Assembly (NCBI RefSeq): GCF_038433205.1
Contig: NZ_JBCDNA010000001.1
Coordinates: 1,302,001-1,366,000 of the forward strand
Source of the DNA: Lutimonas vermicola
GTDB taxonomy: Bacteria; Bacteroidota; Bacteroidia; Flavobacteriales; Flavobacteriaceae
Reading direction: 5' to 3'
Length of the DNA stretch: 64,000 nt
Under the pieces are notes generated by a model, which ran no database searches, was not told the DNA's origin, and saw only the letters and a list, made by a program, of their open reading frames with translations. Shown in pieces: positions 32,305 to 40,653 of the stretch. Made by a program: the position numbers and the translations under genes. Every line of letters begins with the position of its first letter. Positions within the stretch are counted from its first letter, which is position 1.

Positions 32305-33693
32305 TTACAAATGAATCACCTCGTCATAGGCATCGGCAACTGCCTCCATAACAGCCTCACTCATGGTAGGATGTGGATGAATAGCCTTAAGGACTTCGTG
32401 CCCTGTAGTTTCAAGTTTTCTTCCCAAAACTGCCTCTGCAATCATATCCGTAACTCCCGCTCCAATCATATGGCAACCCAGCCATTCTCCATATTTTGCG
32501 TCAAAGATTACTTTGACAAAACCTTCCTTGTTTCCGGCTGCAGAAGCTTTTCCCGAAGCTGAGAATGGAAATTTGCCAACTTTGATATCGAAACCTTTTT
32601 CCTTGGCCTGATTTTCTGTCAAACCAACACTTGCTATCTCAGGACTGGCATAAGTACAGCCAGGGATATTTCCGTAATCTATCGGTTCGGGATTCAATCC
32701 TGCAATTTTCTCCACACAGGTAATTCCTTCAGCAGAAGCCACATGAGCCAGAGCCGGTCCCGGAACCACGTCTCCGATTGCATAATAACCGGGCAGGTTC
32801 GTCTGATAATAATCATTTACCAGGATCTTATCCTTGTCGGTTACGATACCCACTTCTTCCAAACCTAGGTTTTCAATATTGGATTTAATACCAACAGCCG
32901 AAAGAACGATATCGGCCTCAAGGCTTTGCTCTCCTTTTTTAGTAGATACTGTTGCAACGATCCCTTTTCCGGAAGTGTCGACTTTGGTCACACTTGAATT
33001 GGTCATTACCTTGATACCTGATTTTTTAAGGGATCTTTCAAATTGCTTTGATATTTCCTCATCCTCAAGAGGCACAACGTTAGGAAGAAACTCTACAATC
33101 GTTACTTCAGTACCTATGGAATTGTAGAAATAAGCAAATTCAACTCCTATTGCCCCTGACCCAACAATGATCATTTTTTTTGGTTGTTCGGGCAAAACCA
33201 TAGCCTGTCTGTAACCAATCACTTTTTTACCGTCAATGGGCAAAAAAGGCAATTCTCTTGATCTTGCACCTGTTGCGATGATCACATGATCTGCACTATA
33301 TTCTGTTACTGCTCCTTTATCATCAGTGACATCTACCTTTTTTCCAGGCTTTATTTTTCCAAATCCTTCAATGATATCAATCTTATTCTTCTTCATCAGG
33401 AATTGAACTCCCTTGCTCATGCCTTCCGCAACACCGCGACTCCTTTTTATTATTGCCGGAAAATCCTTGTCGATCTCTTTGGCTTTTAGCCCATAGCTAT
33501 CAACATGTTTTAAGTATTCATAGACCTGAGCACTTTTTAAAAGTGCCTTTGTCGGAATACAACCCCAGTTGAGGCACACACCACCAAGTTCAGATTTTTC
33601 AACCACTGCAACTTTAAACCCTAATTGAGAAGCTCTAATGGCGGTTACATATCCTCCCGGTCCACTTCCAATAACAATAATATCGTATTTCAT
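32305..33693 (-). CDS. lpdA: Dihydrolipoyl dehydrogenase
   Basis: A 462-residue FAD/NAD flavoprotein, the E3 subunit of pyruvate and 2-oxoglutarate dehydrogenase complexes and possibly of the glycine cleavage system. The FAD motif is GSGPGGYVTAIRA at the start. The redox-active disulfide sits in GGVCLNWGCIPTKALL, the NAD motif is GSGAIGVEFAYFYN, and the C-terminal active-site His/Glu are in HPHPTMSEAVMEA. Length is normal. It is isolated from E1/E2 genes, which are not in the window. A TAAATTTG box on the minus strand (33752-33759) may be its promoter and overlaps the end of the next gene. Confidence 0.96.
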   Translation of the reverse strand: MKYDIIVIGSGPGGYVTAIRASQLGFKVAVVEKSELGGVCLNWGCIPTKALLKSAQVYEYLKHVDSYGLKAKEIDKDFPAIIKRSRGVAEGMSKGVQFLMKKNKIDIIEGFGKIKPGKKVDVTDDKGAVTEYSADHVIIATGARSRELPFLPIDGKKVIGYRQAMVLPEQPKKMIIVGSGAIGVEFAYFYNSIGTEVTIVEFLPNVVPLEDEEISKQFERSLKKSGIKVMTNSSVTKVDTSGKGIVATVSTKKGEQSLEADIVLSAVGIKSNIENLGLEEVGIVTDKDKILVNDYYQTNLPGYYAIGDVVPGPALAHVASAEGITCVEKIAGLNPEPIDYGNIPGCTYASPEIASVGLTENQAKEKGFDIKVGKFPFSASGKASAAGNKEGFVKVIFDAKYGEWLGCHMIGAGVTDMIAEAVLGRKLETTGHEVLKAIHPHPTMSEAVMEAVADAYDEVIHL

Positions 33694-33756
33694 ATGTTTA
33701 AAAAATTTTATTCGTACAAGCTAGAATCCGTTTCTATCGATTTTAGGAATGCAAAT

Positions 33757-34992
33757 TTAATCAAATTTTATGGCTTTTACAGGACTAATTTTACTAACAA
33801 TGAATGAAGGTACAATTAACATGAGTACACAAAGAAACAAGGTTCCTGAATTGATCCATATCAGCGTCGGTATGCTCAGATAGACTGGCGCCTGGTTGAC
33901 GTAATAAGTTTCAGGATTCAGGGTAATCACTCCAAAATGTTTCTGAATCATCAATAGCCCTACCCCTATTAAGTTGCCCCAAAACAAACCCTTACCAATT
34001 AAAAATGATGCATTGTATAAAAATATTTTACGGATACTCCAGTTGTGATTTCCCAGGGCCTTGAGGATACCAATCATTTGAGTTCTTTCGAGTATTAAAA
34101 CCAGCAGGGCAGTAATCATATTAATACCCGCAATAAGAATCATTATGGCAATGATCACTATAATGTTGGTATCAAACAATCCCAACCATTCAAAGATGGC
34201 AGGAAATTTCTCCGCCGTTGTAAAAGCATTTAAAGACGGGTCTATCTGCTCGTATACCTCAAAACCGGTTTCTTTTAGTTTGTCAAAATCATATACGAAT
34301 AACTCAAAACCTCCAATTTGATCTGTATCCCATTTATTGATCCTTTGGATATGCTTGATATCTCCAATGATAAAGGCCTCATCAAATTCTTCAAAACCCG
34401 AATCAAAAATCCCGCAAACCTTGAATTTCCTTGAATTTGGTGCTTGATTAGGATCATCCTTGACAAAAAACATATGGAAATCATCCCCGGTTTTTATGCC
34501 AAGACGAGCTGCTGTCTTTGCAGAAATCAACACGTCATTCGAAGTTTTATTTCCGAATACAGGAAGTTTCCCATCCATTAAGTATTCAGCAAAGAATGAC
34601 CAGTCATAGTCTTTGTCCACGCCCTTTAAAATGATGCCTTCAAATTCATTCGGCGTTCTTATGATTCCGGCTTTGGTAGCGTAAACCTGGACTTTTCTCA
34701 CATTGGGCACGCTTTTGAATTCAGGATAAAAATCCTGGTCCCGACTCACGGGGGTTACCGTTACCTTTGAATTATTTGCATCATAATTACTAATCTGAAT
34801 ATCTCCATTAAATCCGGATATTTTTTCCTTAATCTTTTTTTGAAGCCCAACACCGGTGGCCACAGAAAAAAGCATCACTACAATTCCAATGGCTATGGCA
34901 AGAATAGAAATTTTTATAATAGGAGACGAAACACTATTTTTGCGTTCCTTGGAGGCGATGATACGCCTGGCTATAAATAACTCGTAATTCAA
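33757..34992 (-). CDS. LolC/LolE-like (FtsX/MacB-type) ABC transporter permease
   Basis: A ~411-residue inner-membrane protein. An N-terminal helix (IIKISILAIAIGIVVMLFSVATGVGLQKKI) is followed by a large periplasmic MacB-core-like domain (~60-270). Three C-terminal helices (IIVIIAIMILIAGINMITALLVLIL, GKGLFWGNLIGVGLLMI, LIWINSGTLFLCVLMLIV) complete the fold. Topology and the GINMITALLVLILERTQMIGILKALG text match LolC/E-type lipoprotein exporters, which hand lipoproteins to LolA. I place the start at TTG 34992 (LNYELFIARRI, the usual family N-terminus). An ATG at 35028 would add 12 odd residues and overlap the divergent gene by 31 bases. Confidence 0.85.
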   Translation of the reverse strand: MNYELFIARRIIASKERKNSVSSPIIKISILAIAIGIVVMLFSVATGVGLQKKIKEKISGFNGDIQISNYDANNSKVTVTPVSRDQDFYPEFKSVPNVRKVQVYATKAGIIRTPNEFEGIILKGVDKDYDWSFFAEYLMDGKLPVFGNKTSNDVLISAKTAARLGIKTGDDFHMFFVKDDPNQAPNSRKFKVCGIFDSGFEEFDEAFIIGDIKHIQRINKWDTDQIGGFELFVYDFDKLKETGFEVYEQIDPSLNAFTTAEKFPAIFEWLGLFDTNIIVIIAIMILIAGINMITALLVLILERTQMIGILKALGNHNWSIRKIFLYNASFLIGKGLFWGNLIGVGLLMIQKHFGVITLNPETYYVNQAPVYLSIPTLIWINSGTLFLCVLMLIVPSFIVSKISPVKAIKFD

Positions 34993-34997
34993 TTGAA

Positions 34998-36266
34998 ATG
35001 AAAAGATTAATTCAGTCCAAAAATACATATTTAATTTTAGTAACTGAATTAATCGTTTTCCTTTTTATGATCAGTTCAATTGGTCAAACAGGAGCCAAAA
35101 CTTTTGGAGAAAAGGAGGCCTTTACCCATTGGTCAGGAATCCAACAGGACAGTTTAAAAATACTCCCTGCTGCTGATCTTATGAATATATATCTACCTTT
35201 TCTAAAAGGAAAGAAAATAGCAGTGATTGCAAATCAAACAAGCGTGATCAGCACAGGATCTTTGCCAGGCACATCATATTATACTCACCTGATCGACACA
35301 CTTTTAAGTTATGACATTCACATACAAAAAGTTTTTGCCCCGGAGCATGGATTCAGAGGAAAAGTTGATGCCGGCGAAATAGTTGCTGATGATAAAGATA
35401 TTAAAACGGGGCTCCCCATCATTTCTTTATACGGCAATAATAAAAAACCAAATGCCGCGCAACTCAACGACATTGATCTTGTGCTTTTTGACATTCAGGA
35501 TGTTGGTGTAAGATTCTACACCTATATCTCTACGCTGAGCCTGGTTATGGAGGCCTGTGCTGAACAAGGCATTCCCCTGATTGTTTTAGACCGGCCCAAC
35601 CCCAACGGCCATTACGTTGACGGGCCAGTGCTTGAATCAAAATACAGTTCCTTTGTAGGTATGCACGAAGTACCGCTGGTTTACGGCATGACCATTGGTG
35701 AATACGCACTTATGGTCAATGGTGAAAACTGGCTCAAAGACAGTTTACATTGCGAACTCAGGGTCATTCCCAGCCTTAACTACAGGCATAAAAGCGTTTA
35801 TAGTTTACCGGTAAGGCCCTCGCCTAACTTGCCTAACGACAAATCGATCAACCTTTATCCAAGCCTTGGTTTATTCGAAGGAACATCAATCAATGCCGGA
35901 AGAGGAACCGAATTCCAGTTTCAACGATATGGAGCACCTTTTTTCCCGATCGGTGAATTGACCTATACCCCTGAATCCAATTTTGGCTCAAAATTCCCCA
36001 AATTCAAGGGGGAACTTTGCAATGGGATCGACCTGAGTGATACGCCAAGAATGGACAAGGTTGATTTGACCTGGCTTATTGATGCTTACCAAAAAACGCC
36101 AAGAGATAAAACCTTTTTTGGGGAAACCTTTACAGTTCATGCAGGAAATGAAAAATTGAGAAAACAAATAGAAGCTGGAAAAACAGCCGATGAGATTCGT
36201 CAAAGTTGGTCAGCTGAGCTGGCAAAATTTAAAAAGATCAGAGAAAAATACCTCCTCTACCCCTAG
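34998..36266 (+). CDS. namZ: DUF1343 family protein, exo-beta-N-acetylmuramidase NamZ-like
   Basis: A 422-residue exported protein with an N-terminal signal (LILVTELIVFLFMISSIGQT). Family segments are FAPEHGFRGKVDAGE, DIDLVLFDIQDVGVRFYTY, VLDRPNPNGHYVDGP, RPSPNLPNDKSINLYPSLGLFEG (RPSPNLPND then SLGLFEGT) and NAGRGTEFQFQRYGAP. NamZ-type enzymes release N-acetylmuramic acid from the non-reducing end of peptidoglycan fragments, so a periplasmic wall-recycling role is expected. It starts only five bases from the proposed start of the divergent permease, so the two promoters must overlap the genes. The symbol is by family and not proven. Confidence 0.88.
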   Translation: MKRLIQSKNTYLILVTELIVFLFMISSIGQTGAKTFGEKEAFTHWSGIQQDSLKILPAADLMNIYLPFLKGKKIAVIANQTSVISTGSLPGTSYYTHLIDTLLSYDIHIQKVFAPEHGFRGKVDAGEIVADDKDIKTGLPIISLYGNNKKPNAAQLNDIDLVLFDIQDVGVRFYTYISTLSLVMEACAEQGIPLIVLDRPNPNGHYVDGPVLESKYSSFVGMHEVPLVYGMTIGEYALMVNGENWLKDSLHCELRVIPSLNYRHKSVYSLPVRPSPNLPNDKSINLYPSLGLFEGTSINAGRGTEFQFQRYGAPFFPIGELTYTPESNFGSKFPKFKGELCNGIDLSDTPRMDKVDLTWLIDAYQKTPRDKTFFGETFTVHAGNEKLRKQIEAGKTADEIRQSWSAELAKFKKIREKYLLYP

Positions 36267-36290
36267 AATCAGCCTGGTTTTTTATTAATG

Positions 36291-36803
36291 CTACAGGGGG
36301 AGTTTAGATTTCAAAGTTTCAACCATATTAAAAACAGCCGGACATATTTCTGTATTTTTGAGCGTAAGATCTGTGAGCTGAATGAATTTCTTGCGGTTTG
36401 TATGGGGGTATTCACTGCAGGCCTTTGGTCTAATGTCGTAGATAACACAAGAATTATCCTTATCCAAAAACGTACAGGGTACGCTTTTTAAGACCATAAA
36501 ATCATCTTCATCCCTTTGTAAATATTGATTCACAAACTGCCCCTCTTTCATTTTGAGGTATTTGGAAATTCTTGAGATATCCTTTTCAGTAAAAATTGGG
36601 CTGGTGGTTTTACAGCAATTTGCGCAGTCCAAACAATCTGTATGTTCAAACTCCTCTTCATGGATCTCGTTCATCATATAATCCAGCCTCTTTCGTTGCT
36701 TACGCTTCAGTTTGGTGAAATATTTCTTATTCTCCACCCATTTTTCCTTTGCCTTTGCAGGCAATTCTTCTATAATTTTATCCATTTCCATTACGGCTTG
36801 CAT
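36291..36803 (-). CDS. YkgJ family cysteine-cluster protein
   Basis: A 170-residue soluble protein starting at ATG 36803. Its cysteines form the zinc- or iron-chelate pattern of the YkgJ/CxxCxxCC family: DCLDCANCCKTTSPIF (C..C..CC), VPCTFLDKDNSCVIYDIRP and KACSEYPHTNRK. The function of this family is not known; a metal-binding or Fe-S role is assumed. It is convergent with the NamZ-like gene (25-bp gap) and divergent from argS. Confidence 0.85.
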   Translation of the reverse strand: MQAVMEMDKIIEELPAKAKEKWVENKKYFTKLKRKQRKRLDYMMNEIHEEEFEHTDCLDCANCCKTTSPIFTEKDISRISKYLKMKEGQFVNQYLQRDEDDFMVLKSVPCTFLDKDNSCVIYDIRPKACSEYPHTNRKKFIQLTDLTLKNTEICPAVFNMVETLKSKLPL

Positions 36804-36874
36804 CAAATGTAATATATCTTATCCATTATCAAGTTAAAATAATTATTTTTGCCGCTCTAAACATTGTATATACC

Positions 36875-38644
36875 GTGATTCAAAACATACTCGATCCCAT
36901 AGCCAAGGAAGGGATCAAATCTATTTATAAGATTGATCTTGAAAAAATAGAATTTCAAGACACAAGAAAAGACTTTGAGGGTGATATCACCATTGTTGTT
37001 TTCCCTTTGTTAAAACACATTAAGGGGAACCCTGTTGAGATTGCCAATCAAATAGGGAATTATGTTAAAGATCATTCTGATATCGTAAGCGGATACAACG
37101 TTGTAAAGGGTTTCCTCAATCTTGTTATCAGTGATGCTTATTATATTGACTATTTCAATCAAATTCCTGATTTTAAAGATTTTGGAATCGTCAAAGACAA
37201 ATCAGGAGCCATCATGGTTGAATATTCGTCACCCAATACCAACAAACCCCTTCACCTTGGTCATATCAGAAATAACCTGCTTGGTTATTCGGTAGCTGAG
37301 ATCTTATCAGCCTCAGGGAAAAAAGTGTACAAAACACAGATCATCAATGACCGGGGTATTCATATTTGTAAAAGCATGGTCGCCTGGACAAAATTTGGTC
37401 AAGGTGAAACGCCCGAAACAACAGGCTTGAAAGGTGATAAATTAGTAGGAAACTATTATGTGAAGTTTGACAAGGAATATAAAAAAGAAATTAAAGACCT
37501 GATAGCAAAAGGTAAAACAGAAGAAGAAGCCAAAAAAGAGGCGCCTATTCTGCTCGAAGCTCAGGAAATGTTACGGCAATGGGAAGCCGGTGATCCGGAC
37601 ACAGTGGCTTTGTGGAAAAAAATGAATCAATGGGTCTATAAAGGGTTCGATCAAAGCTATAAAGAACTCGGAGTTGATTTCGATACAAATTACTATGAAA
37701 GTGACACCTATTTATTAGGGAAAGAATTCGTGGCTGAAGGATTGGAAACAGGTGTTTTCTTTAAAAAGGATGATGGTTCTGTATGGATTGACCTTACTGA
37801 TGAAGGCTTAGACGAAAAAATTGTCCTTCGCGCTGATGGAACCGCTGTTTATATGACGCAAGACATAGGGACCGCTATTCAAAGGATCAAAGATTTCCCT
37901 GATATTGAAGGGCTGGTCTATACCGTTGGAAATGAACAGGACTACCACTTTAAGGTCTTGTTCCTCATCCTAAAAAAAATGGGTTTTGAATGGGCACAAA
38001 ACCTTCATCATCTCTCTTATGGCATGGTTGATTTACCAGAAGGGAAAATGAAGTCCAGAGAAGGTACGGTTGTTGATGCTGATGATCTGATGCGCGAAAT
38101 GACAAATACTGCAGGGGAAATTTCTCAAGAATTAGGCAAACTTGAAGGGTATTCGGATGAAGAAAAGCAACGTCTTTACAAAATCATTGGCTTAGGAGCC
38201 TTAAAATATTATATCCTAAAAGTTGACCCTAAAAAACGTATCCTTTTCGACCCAAAAGAATCAATTGATTTTAACGGAAATACAGGGCCTTTTATACAAT
38301 ATACCTACGCCAGGATACAGTCGATTTTGAGAAAGGCAAAAGTTGATTCCAAAGAGATAATAGCCATCGACACCTTACATCCCAAGGAGAAAGAATTGGT
38401 TAAATTGCTTCAAAGTTACCCGGTGATCATTCAAAATTCGGCTGAAAACCTGAGTCCGGCTCTAATTGCGAATTTTACCTATGAACTTGTAAAAAGCTAT
38501 AATTCCTTTTATCAAAGTGTACCTATTTTCGGGGCGGCAAATGAGGACGAAAAGACTCTCAGGGTACAATTGTCATCTGCGGTGAGCAGTGTTATCAAAT
38601 CTTCATTTAAGCTCCTCGGAATTGAAGTTCCGGAAAGAATGTAG
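36875..38644 (+). CDS. argS: Arginyl-tRNA synthetase
   Basis: A 589-residue class I synthetase with a GTG start. The HIGH motif is present as KPLHLGHIRNN around residue 128 within SSPNTNKPLHLGH, and the KMSKS counterpart as EGKMKSREGTVVDADDL. The N-terminal Add1-like tRNA-recognition domain (1-100) and the C-terminal all-helical anticodon domain (DALR, ~470-589, YTYARIQSILRKAK) are both complete. A TATTTTTG box at 36844-36851 is a likely -7 element. It charges tRNA-Arg in the cytoplasm. Only one copy is seen. Confidence 0.97.
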   Translation: MIQNILDPIAKEGIKSIYKIDLEKIEFQDTRKDFEGDITIVVFPLLKHIKGNPVEIANQIGNYVKDHSDIVSGYNVVKGFLNLVISDAYYIDYFNQIPDFKDFGIVKDKSGAIMVEYSSPNTNKPLHLGHIRNNLLGYSVAEILSASGKKVYKTQIINDRGIHICKSMVAWTKFGQGETPETTGLKGDKLVGNYYVKFDKEYKKEIKDLIAKGKTEEEAKKEAPILLEAQEMLRQWEAGDPDTVALWKKMNQWVYKGFDQSYKELGVDFDTNYYESDTYLLGKEFVAEGLETGVFFKKDDGSVWIDLTDEGLDEKIVLRADGTAVYMTQDIGTAIQRIKDFPDIEGLVYTVGNEQDYHFKVLFLILKKMGFEWAQNLHHLSYGMVDLPEGKMKSREGTVVDADDLMREMTNTAGEISQELGKLEGYSDEEKQRLYKIIGLGALKYYILKVDPKKRILFDPKESIDFNGNTGPFIQYTYARIQSILRKAKVDSKEIIAIDTLHPKEKELVKLLQSYPVIIQNSAENLSPALIANFTYELVKSYNSFYQSVPIFGAANEDEKTLRVQLSSAVSSVIKSSFKLLGIEVPERM

Positions 38645-38677
38645 GATAATGTCAACTGTAAAAAAAAAAAGAGCTTT

Positions 38678-38756
38678 TTTGATTAGTAAAATAAATATGC
38701 TAACTTCGTAAGCTTATTACTTATAAAAATACACTGTTCTTTAGGTGTATTTTTTT
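38678..38756 (+). promoter_or_regulatory. Promoter followed at once by a terminator hairpin (leader attenuator or small RNA)
   Basis: TTTG (38678-38681) and TAACTTCG (38701-38708), 19 bases apart, form a -33/-7 pair. About 20 bases after the likely start, a hairpin AAAAATACAC / GTGTATTTTT (38725-38734 and 38745-38754) with T run closes, 14 bases before the next start codon at 38770. I see no second promoter between. Transcription of the gene would have to pass the hairpin, or the short transcript is an independent RNA. Confidence 0.4.
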
Positions 38757-38769
38757 GATTTAAATTATT

Positions 38770-39300
38770 ATGAAAAAAAGAAAAATAATTACCCCCCTTA
38801 TTTTATTTTTATCTTTTTATTTTGGTCAGGCTCAGTTGATTATGATTGACGGTGAAACCGGAGAATACAGATACGAAGATGTGGTTCGGGCAGAAGGAAT
38901 TAGCAGTACAGAGATCAAATCCAGAGCGAAATCCTGGTTGACAAATTACTACACTCAGATAGACTCAATGTATACTGATTCAATGGGTGTTAAGCAATTA
39001 AATACCTATCATTTTGAATGGAAATTAATCAGTAAAACGATTAAGGTGAATCTTTTCTTCGATGTATCGATCAAAGCCAAGGACAATCGTTATAAATATG
39101 ATTTTAGCAATTTCAGGGTTGGCAAAAGGGTAAAAGGAGATTTACAGGCAATTGACCTGAAAACTTATATTGAAAGATTTCCTACAGATTATCAGATCCT
39201 TGTGGAAGAACCCGTGGATACAGAGATGACCAAGGCTATTAACAGTTTGAATTATTTTATTGTTAACAATAAGATGGAAGTTCAAGAAGATGACTGGTAA
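38770..39300 (+). CDS. Exported protein with DUF4468-like domain
   Basis: A 176-residue protein with a signal peptide (IITPLILFLSFYFGQAQ). Residues ~30-160 have the shape of the DUF4468 / TBP-like family: YRYEDVVRAEGISSTEIKSRAKSWLTNYY (a strand, then a long helix, in two parts YEDVVRAEGISSTEI and KSRAKSWLTNYY) followed by VNLFFDVSIKAKDNRYKY. Such proteins are common periplasmic or outer-membrane-associated proteins of Bacteroidota with no known activity. The family link is made from pattern only. It is convergent with murF with a 3-bp gap and lies behind the hairpin leader at 38678-38756. Confidence 0.7.
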   Translation: MKKRKIITPLILFLSFYFGQAQLIMIDGETGEYRYEDVVRAEGISSTEIKSRAKSWLTNYYTQIDSMYTDSMGVKQLNTYHFEWKLISKTIKVNLFFDVSIKAKDNRYKYDFSNFRVGKRVKGDLQAIDLKTYIERFPTDYQILVEEPVDTEMTKAINSLNYFIVNNKMEVQEDDW

Positions 39301-39303
39301 TAA

Positions 39304-40581
39304 TTACAGATATTCCAAAATCCTTTCAAGTGCCATTCCCCTGGAGGCCTTAACCAAAAAAGTAGTTTTTGAAAAGGATTGATGTTTAAAATGATCTGTA
39401 AAGGCATCAAATGAATTAAACTGATAAACTTCTGCCCCCTCCACCGATAAATCCGCAAAAGTTTCTCCTATCAAATAAATTCGGTCAAGACCGAGTTTGA
39501 CTGCTTGGTCAGCAATATTTTGGTGTTCCTCCCTGCTGTCGACCCCCAATTCGAACATATCTCCAAGTACGGCTACTTTTTTCTTATCAGATAGAGTTCC
39601 AAGATTATTCAGGGCCGCCTCCATACTATTGGGGTTGGCATTATAAGCGTCTAAAATAATCTTATTGCCGGCATGATGTATGATTTGTGACCTGTTATTC
39701 TCAGGAATATATCCTTCAATGGCTATTTTGATTTTATCAGTTTCAACACCAAAATAACTTCCAATACATACGGCTGCAGCTATATTTGAAAAATTATAAT
39801 TCCCGATGAGGCGGCTTTTTATTTCCATACCCTGAAAGCTGATATTTACAAAAGGGTCAGCTCCGAGAAAAGCGATTTTGCAAACACCATCCGACGATCC
39901 AAACACAATCCTTTCCATTCCTTCAGTTCGCTCCATTTGAATGGGGTCATCCTGATTTACAAAAACCTTCTTCCCCTGCTTCTTCAAATGTCTGTACATT
40001 TCTGTCTTACCTTTAATCACACCCTCAAAACTTCCAAAACCTTCGAGATGAACCCTGCCAAAATTTGTTATATATCCAAAATCGGGTAAGGCTATATTGC
40101 ACAAGGCTTCTATTTCATGCTGGTGATTAGCTCCCATCTCAATCACACCAAAGTCATGATCGGGTGTTATAGAAAGAAGGGTGAGCGGGACACCTATATG
40201 ATTGTTGAAATTACCTTTGGTCGCATAACAATTAAATTTTTTATCCAGTACGACATGAATCAACTCTTTTGTGGTTGTCTTTCCATTGCTTCCGGTTAAT
40301 GCAATAATTGGGACTTTCAGTTGCTGCCTGTGATAACGGGCCAGATCCTGTAAGCAGGTTAAAGCGTCTTCTACCAAGATCATTCTATCATCAACCTTAT
40401 ATTGCTTCTCATCAATAACAGCATAACTGGCACCTTTTTTCAAGGCTTCCATCGCATACGCATTGCCATTAAAATTGGCACCTTTTAAAGAAAAATAGAT
40501 CGCATCTTTTGCTTCATCCCTTGTGTCTTTAAAGACCTTATAACTCTCCTTATAAAGCGCATAAATTTTTTCTATTCTCAT
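39304..40581 (-). CDS. murF: UDP-N-acetylmuramoyl-tripeptide--D-alanyl-D-alanine ligase
   Basis: A 425-residue ATP-dependent Mur ligase that adds D-Ala-D-Ala to the UDP-MurNAc tripeptide, the last cytoplasmic step of peptidoglycan precursor synthesis. The P-loop is ALTGSNGKTTTKELI at about residues 97-111. TKGNFNNHIGVPLTLL and GVIEMGANHQHEI are the MurF-specific central motifs, and ILDAYNANPNSMEAALN and VLGDMFELG lie in the C-terminal domain. It stands behind the gldJ terminator, so it likely has its own promoter. Confidence 0.96.
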   Translation of the reverse strand: MRIEKIYALYKESYKVFKDTRDEAKDAIYFSLKGANFNGNAYAMEALKKGASYAVIDEKQYKVDDRMILVEDALTCLQDLARYHRQQLKVPIIALTGSNGKTTTKELIHVVLDKKFNCYATKGNFNNHIGVPLTLLSITPDHDFGVIEMGANHQHEIEALCNIALPDFGYITNFGRVHLEGFGSFEGVIKGKTEMYRHLKKQGKKVFVNQDDPIQMERTEGMERIVFGSSDGVCKIAFLGADPFVNISFQGMEIKSRLIGNYNFSNIAAAVCIGSYFGVETDKIKIAIEGYIPENNRSQIIHHAGNKIILDAYNANPNSMEAALNNLGTLSDKKKVAVLGDMFELGVDSREEHQNIADQAVKLGLDRIYLIGETFADLSVEGAEVYQFNSFDAFTDHFKHQSFSKTTFLVKASRGMALERILEYL

Positions 40582-40597
40582 AAAGTAAATGTAAAAA

Positions 40598-40630
40598 AAA
40601 ACTCAATATCAGTTTATGATATTGAGTTTT
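40598..40630 (-). terminator. Terminator after gldJ
   Basis: A perfect 13-pair stem AAAACTCAATATC / GATATTGAGTTTT (40598-40610 and 40618-40630) with a seven-base loop and flanking T runs lies between the gldJ stop (40654) and the murF start (40581). Confidence 0.85.
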
Positions 40631-40653
40631 TATATTTTGTGTTCTAAAGAATT

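Noticed and set aside
38661..38680. A10/T6 stretch after argS as a terminator
   Set aside because: The stem would be only A-T with a GAGC centre; too weak to claim.
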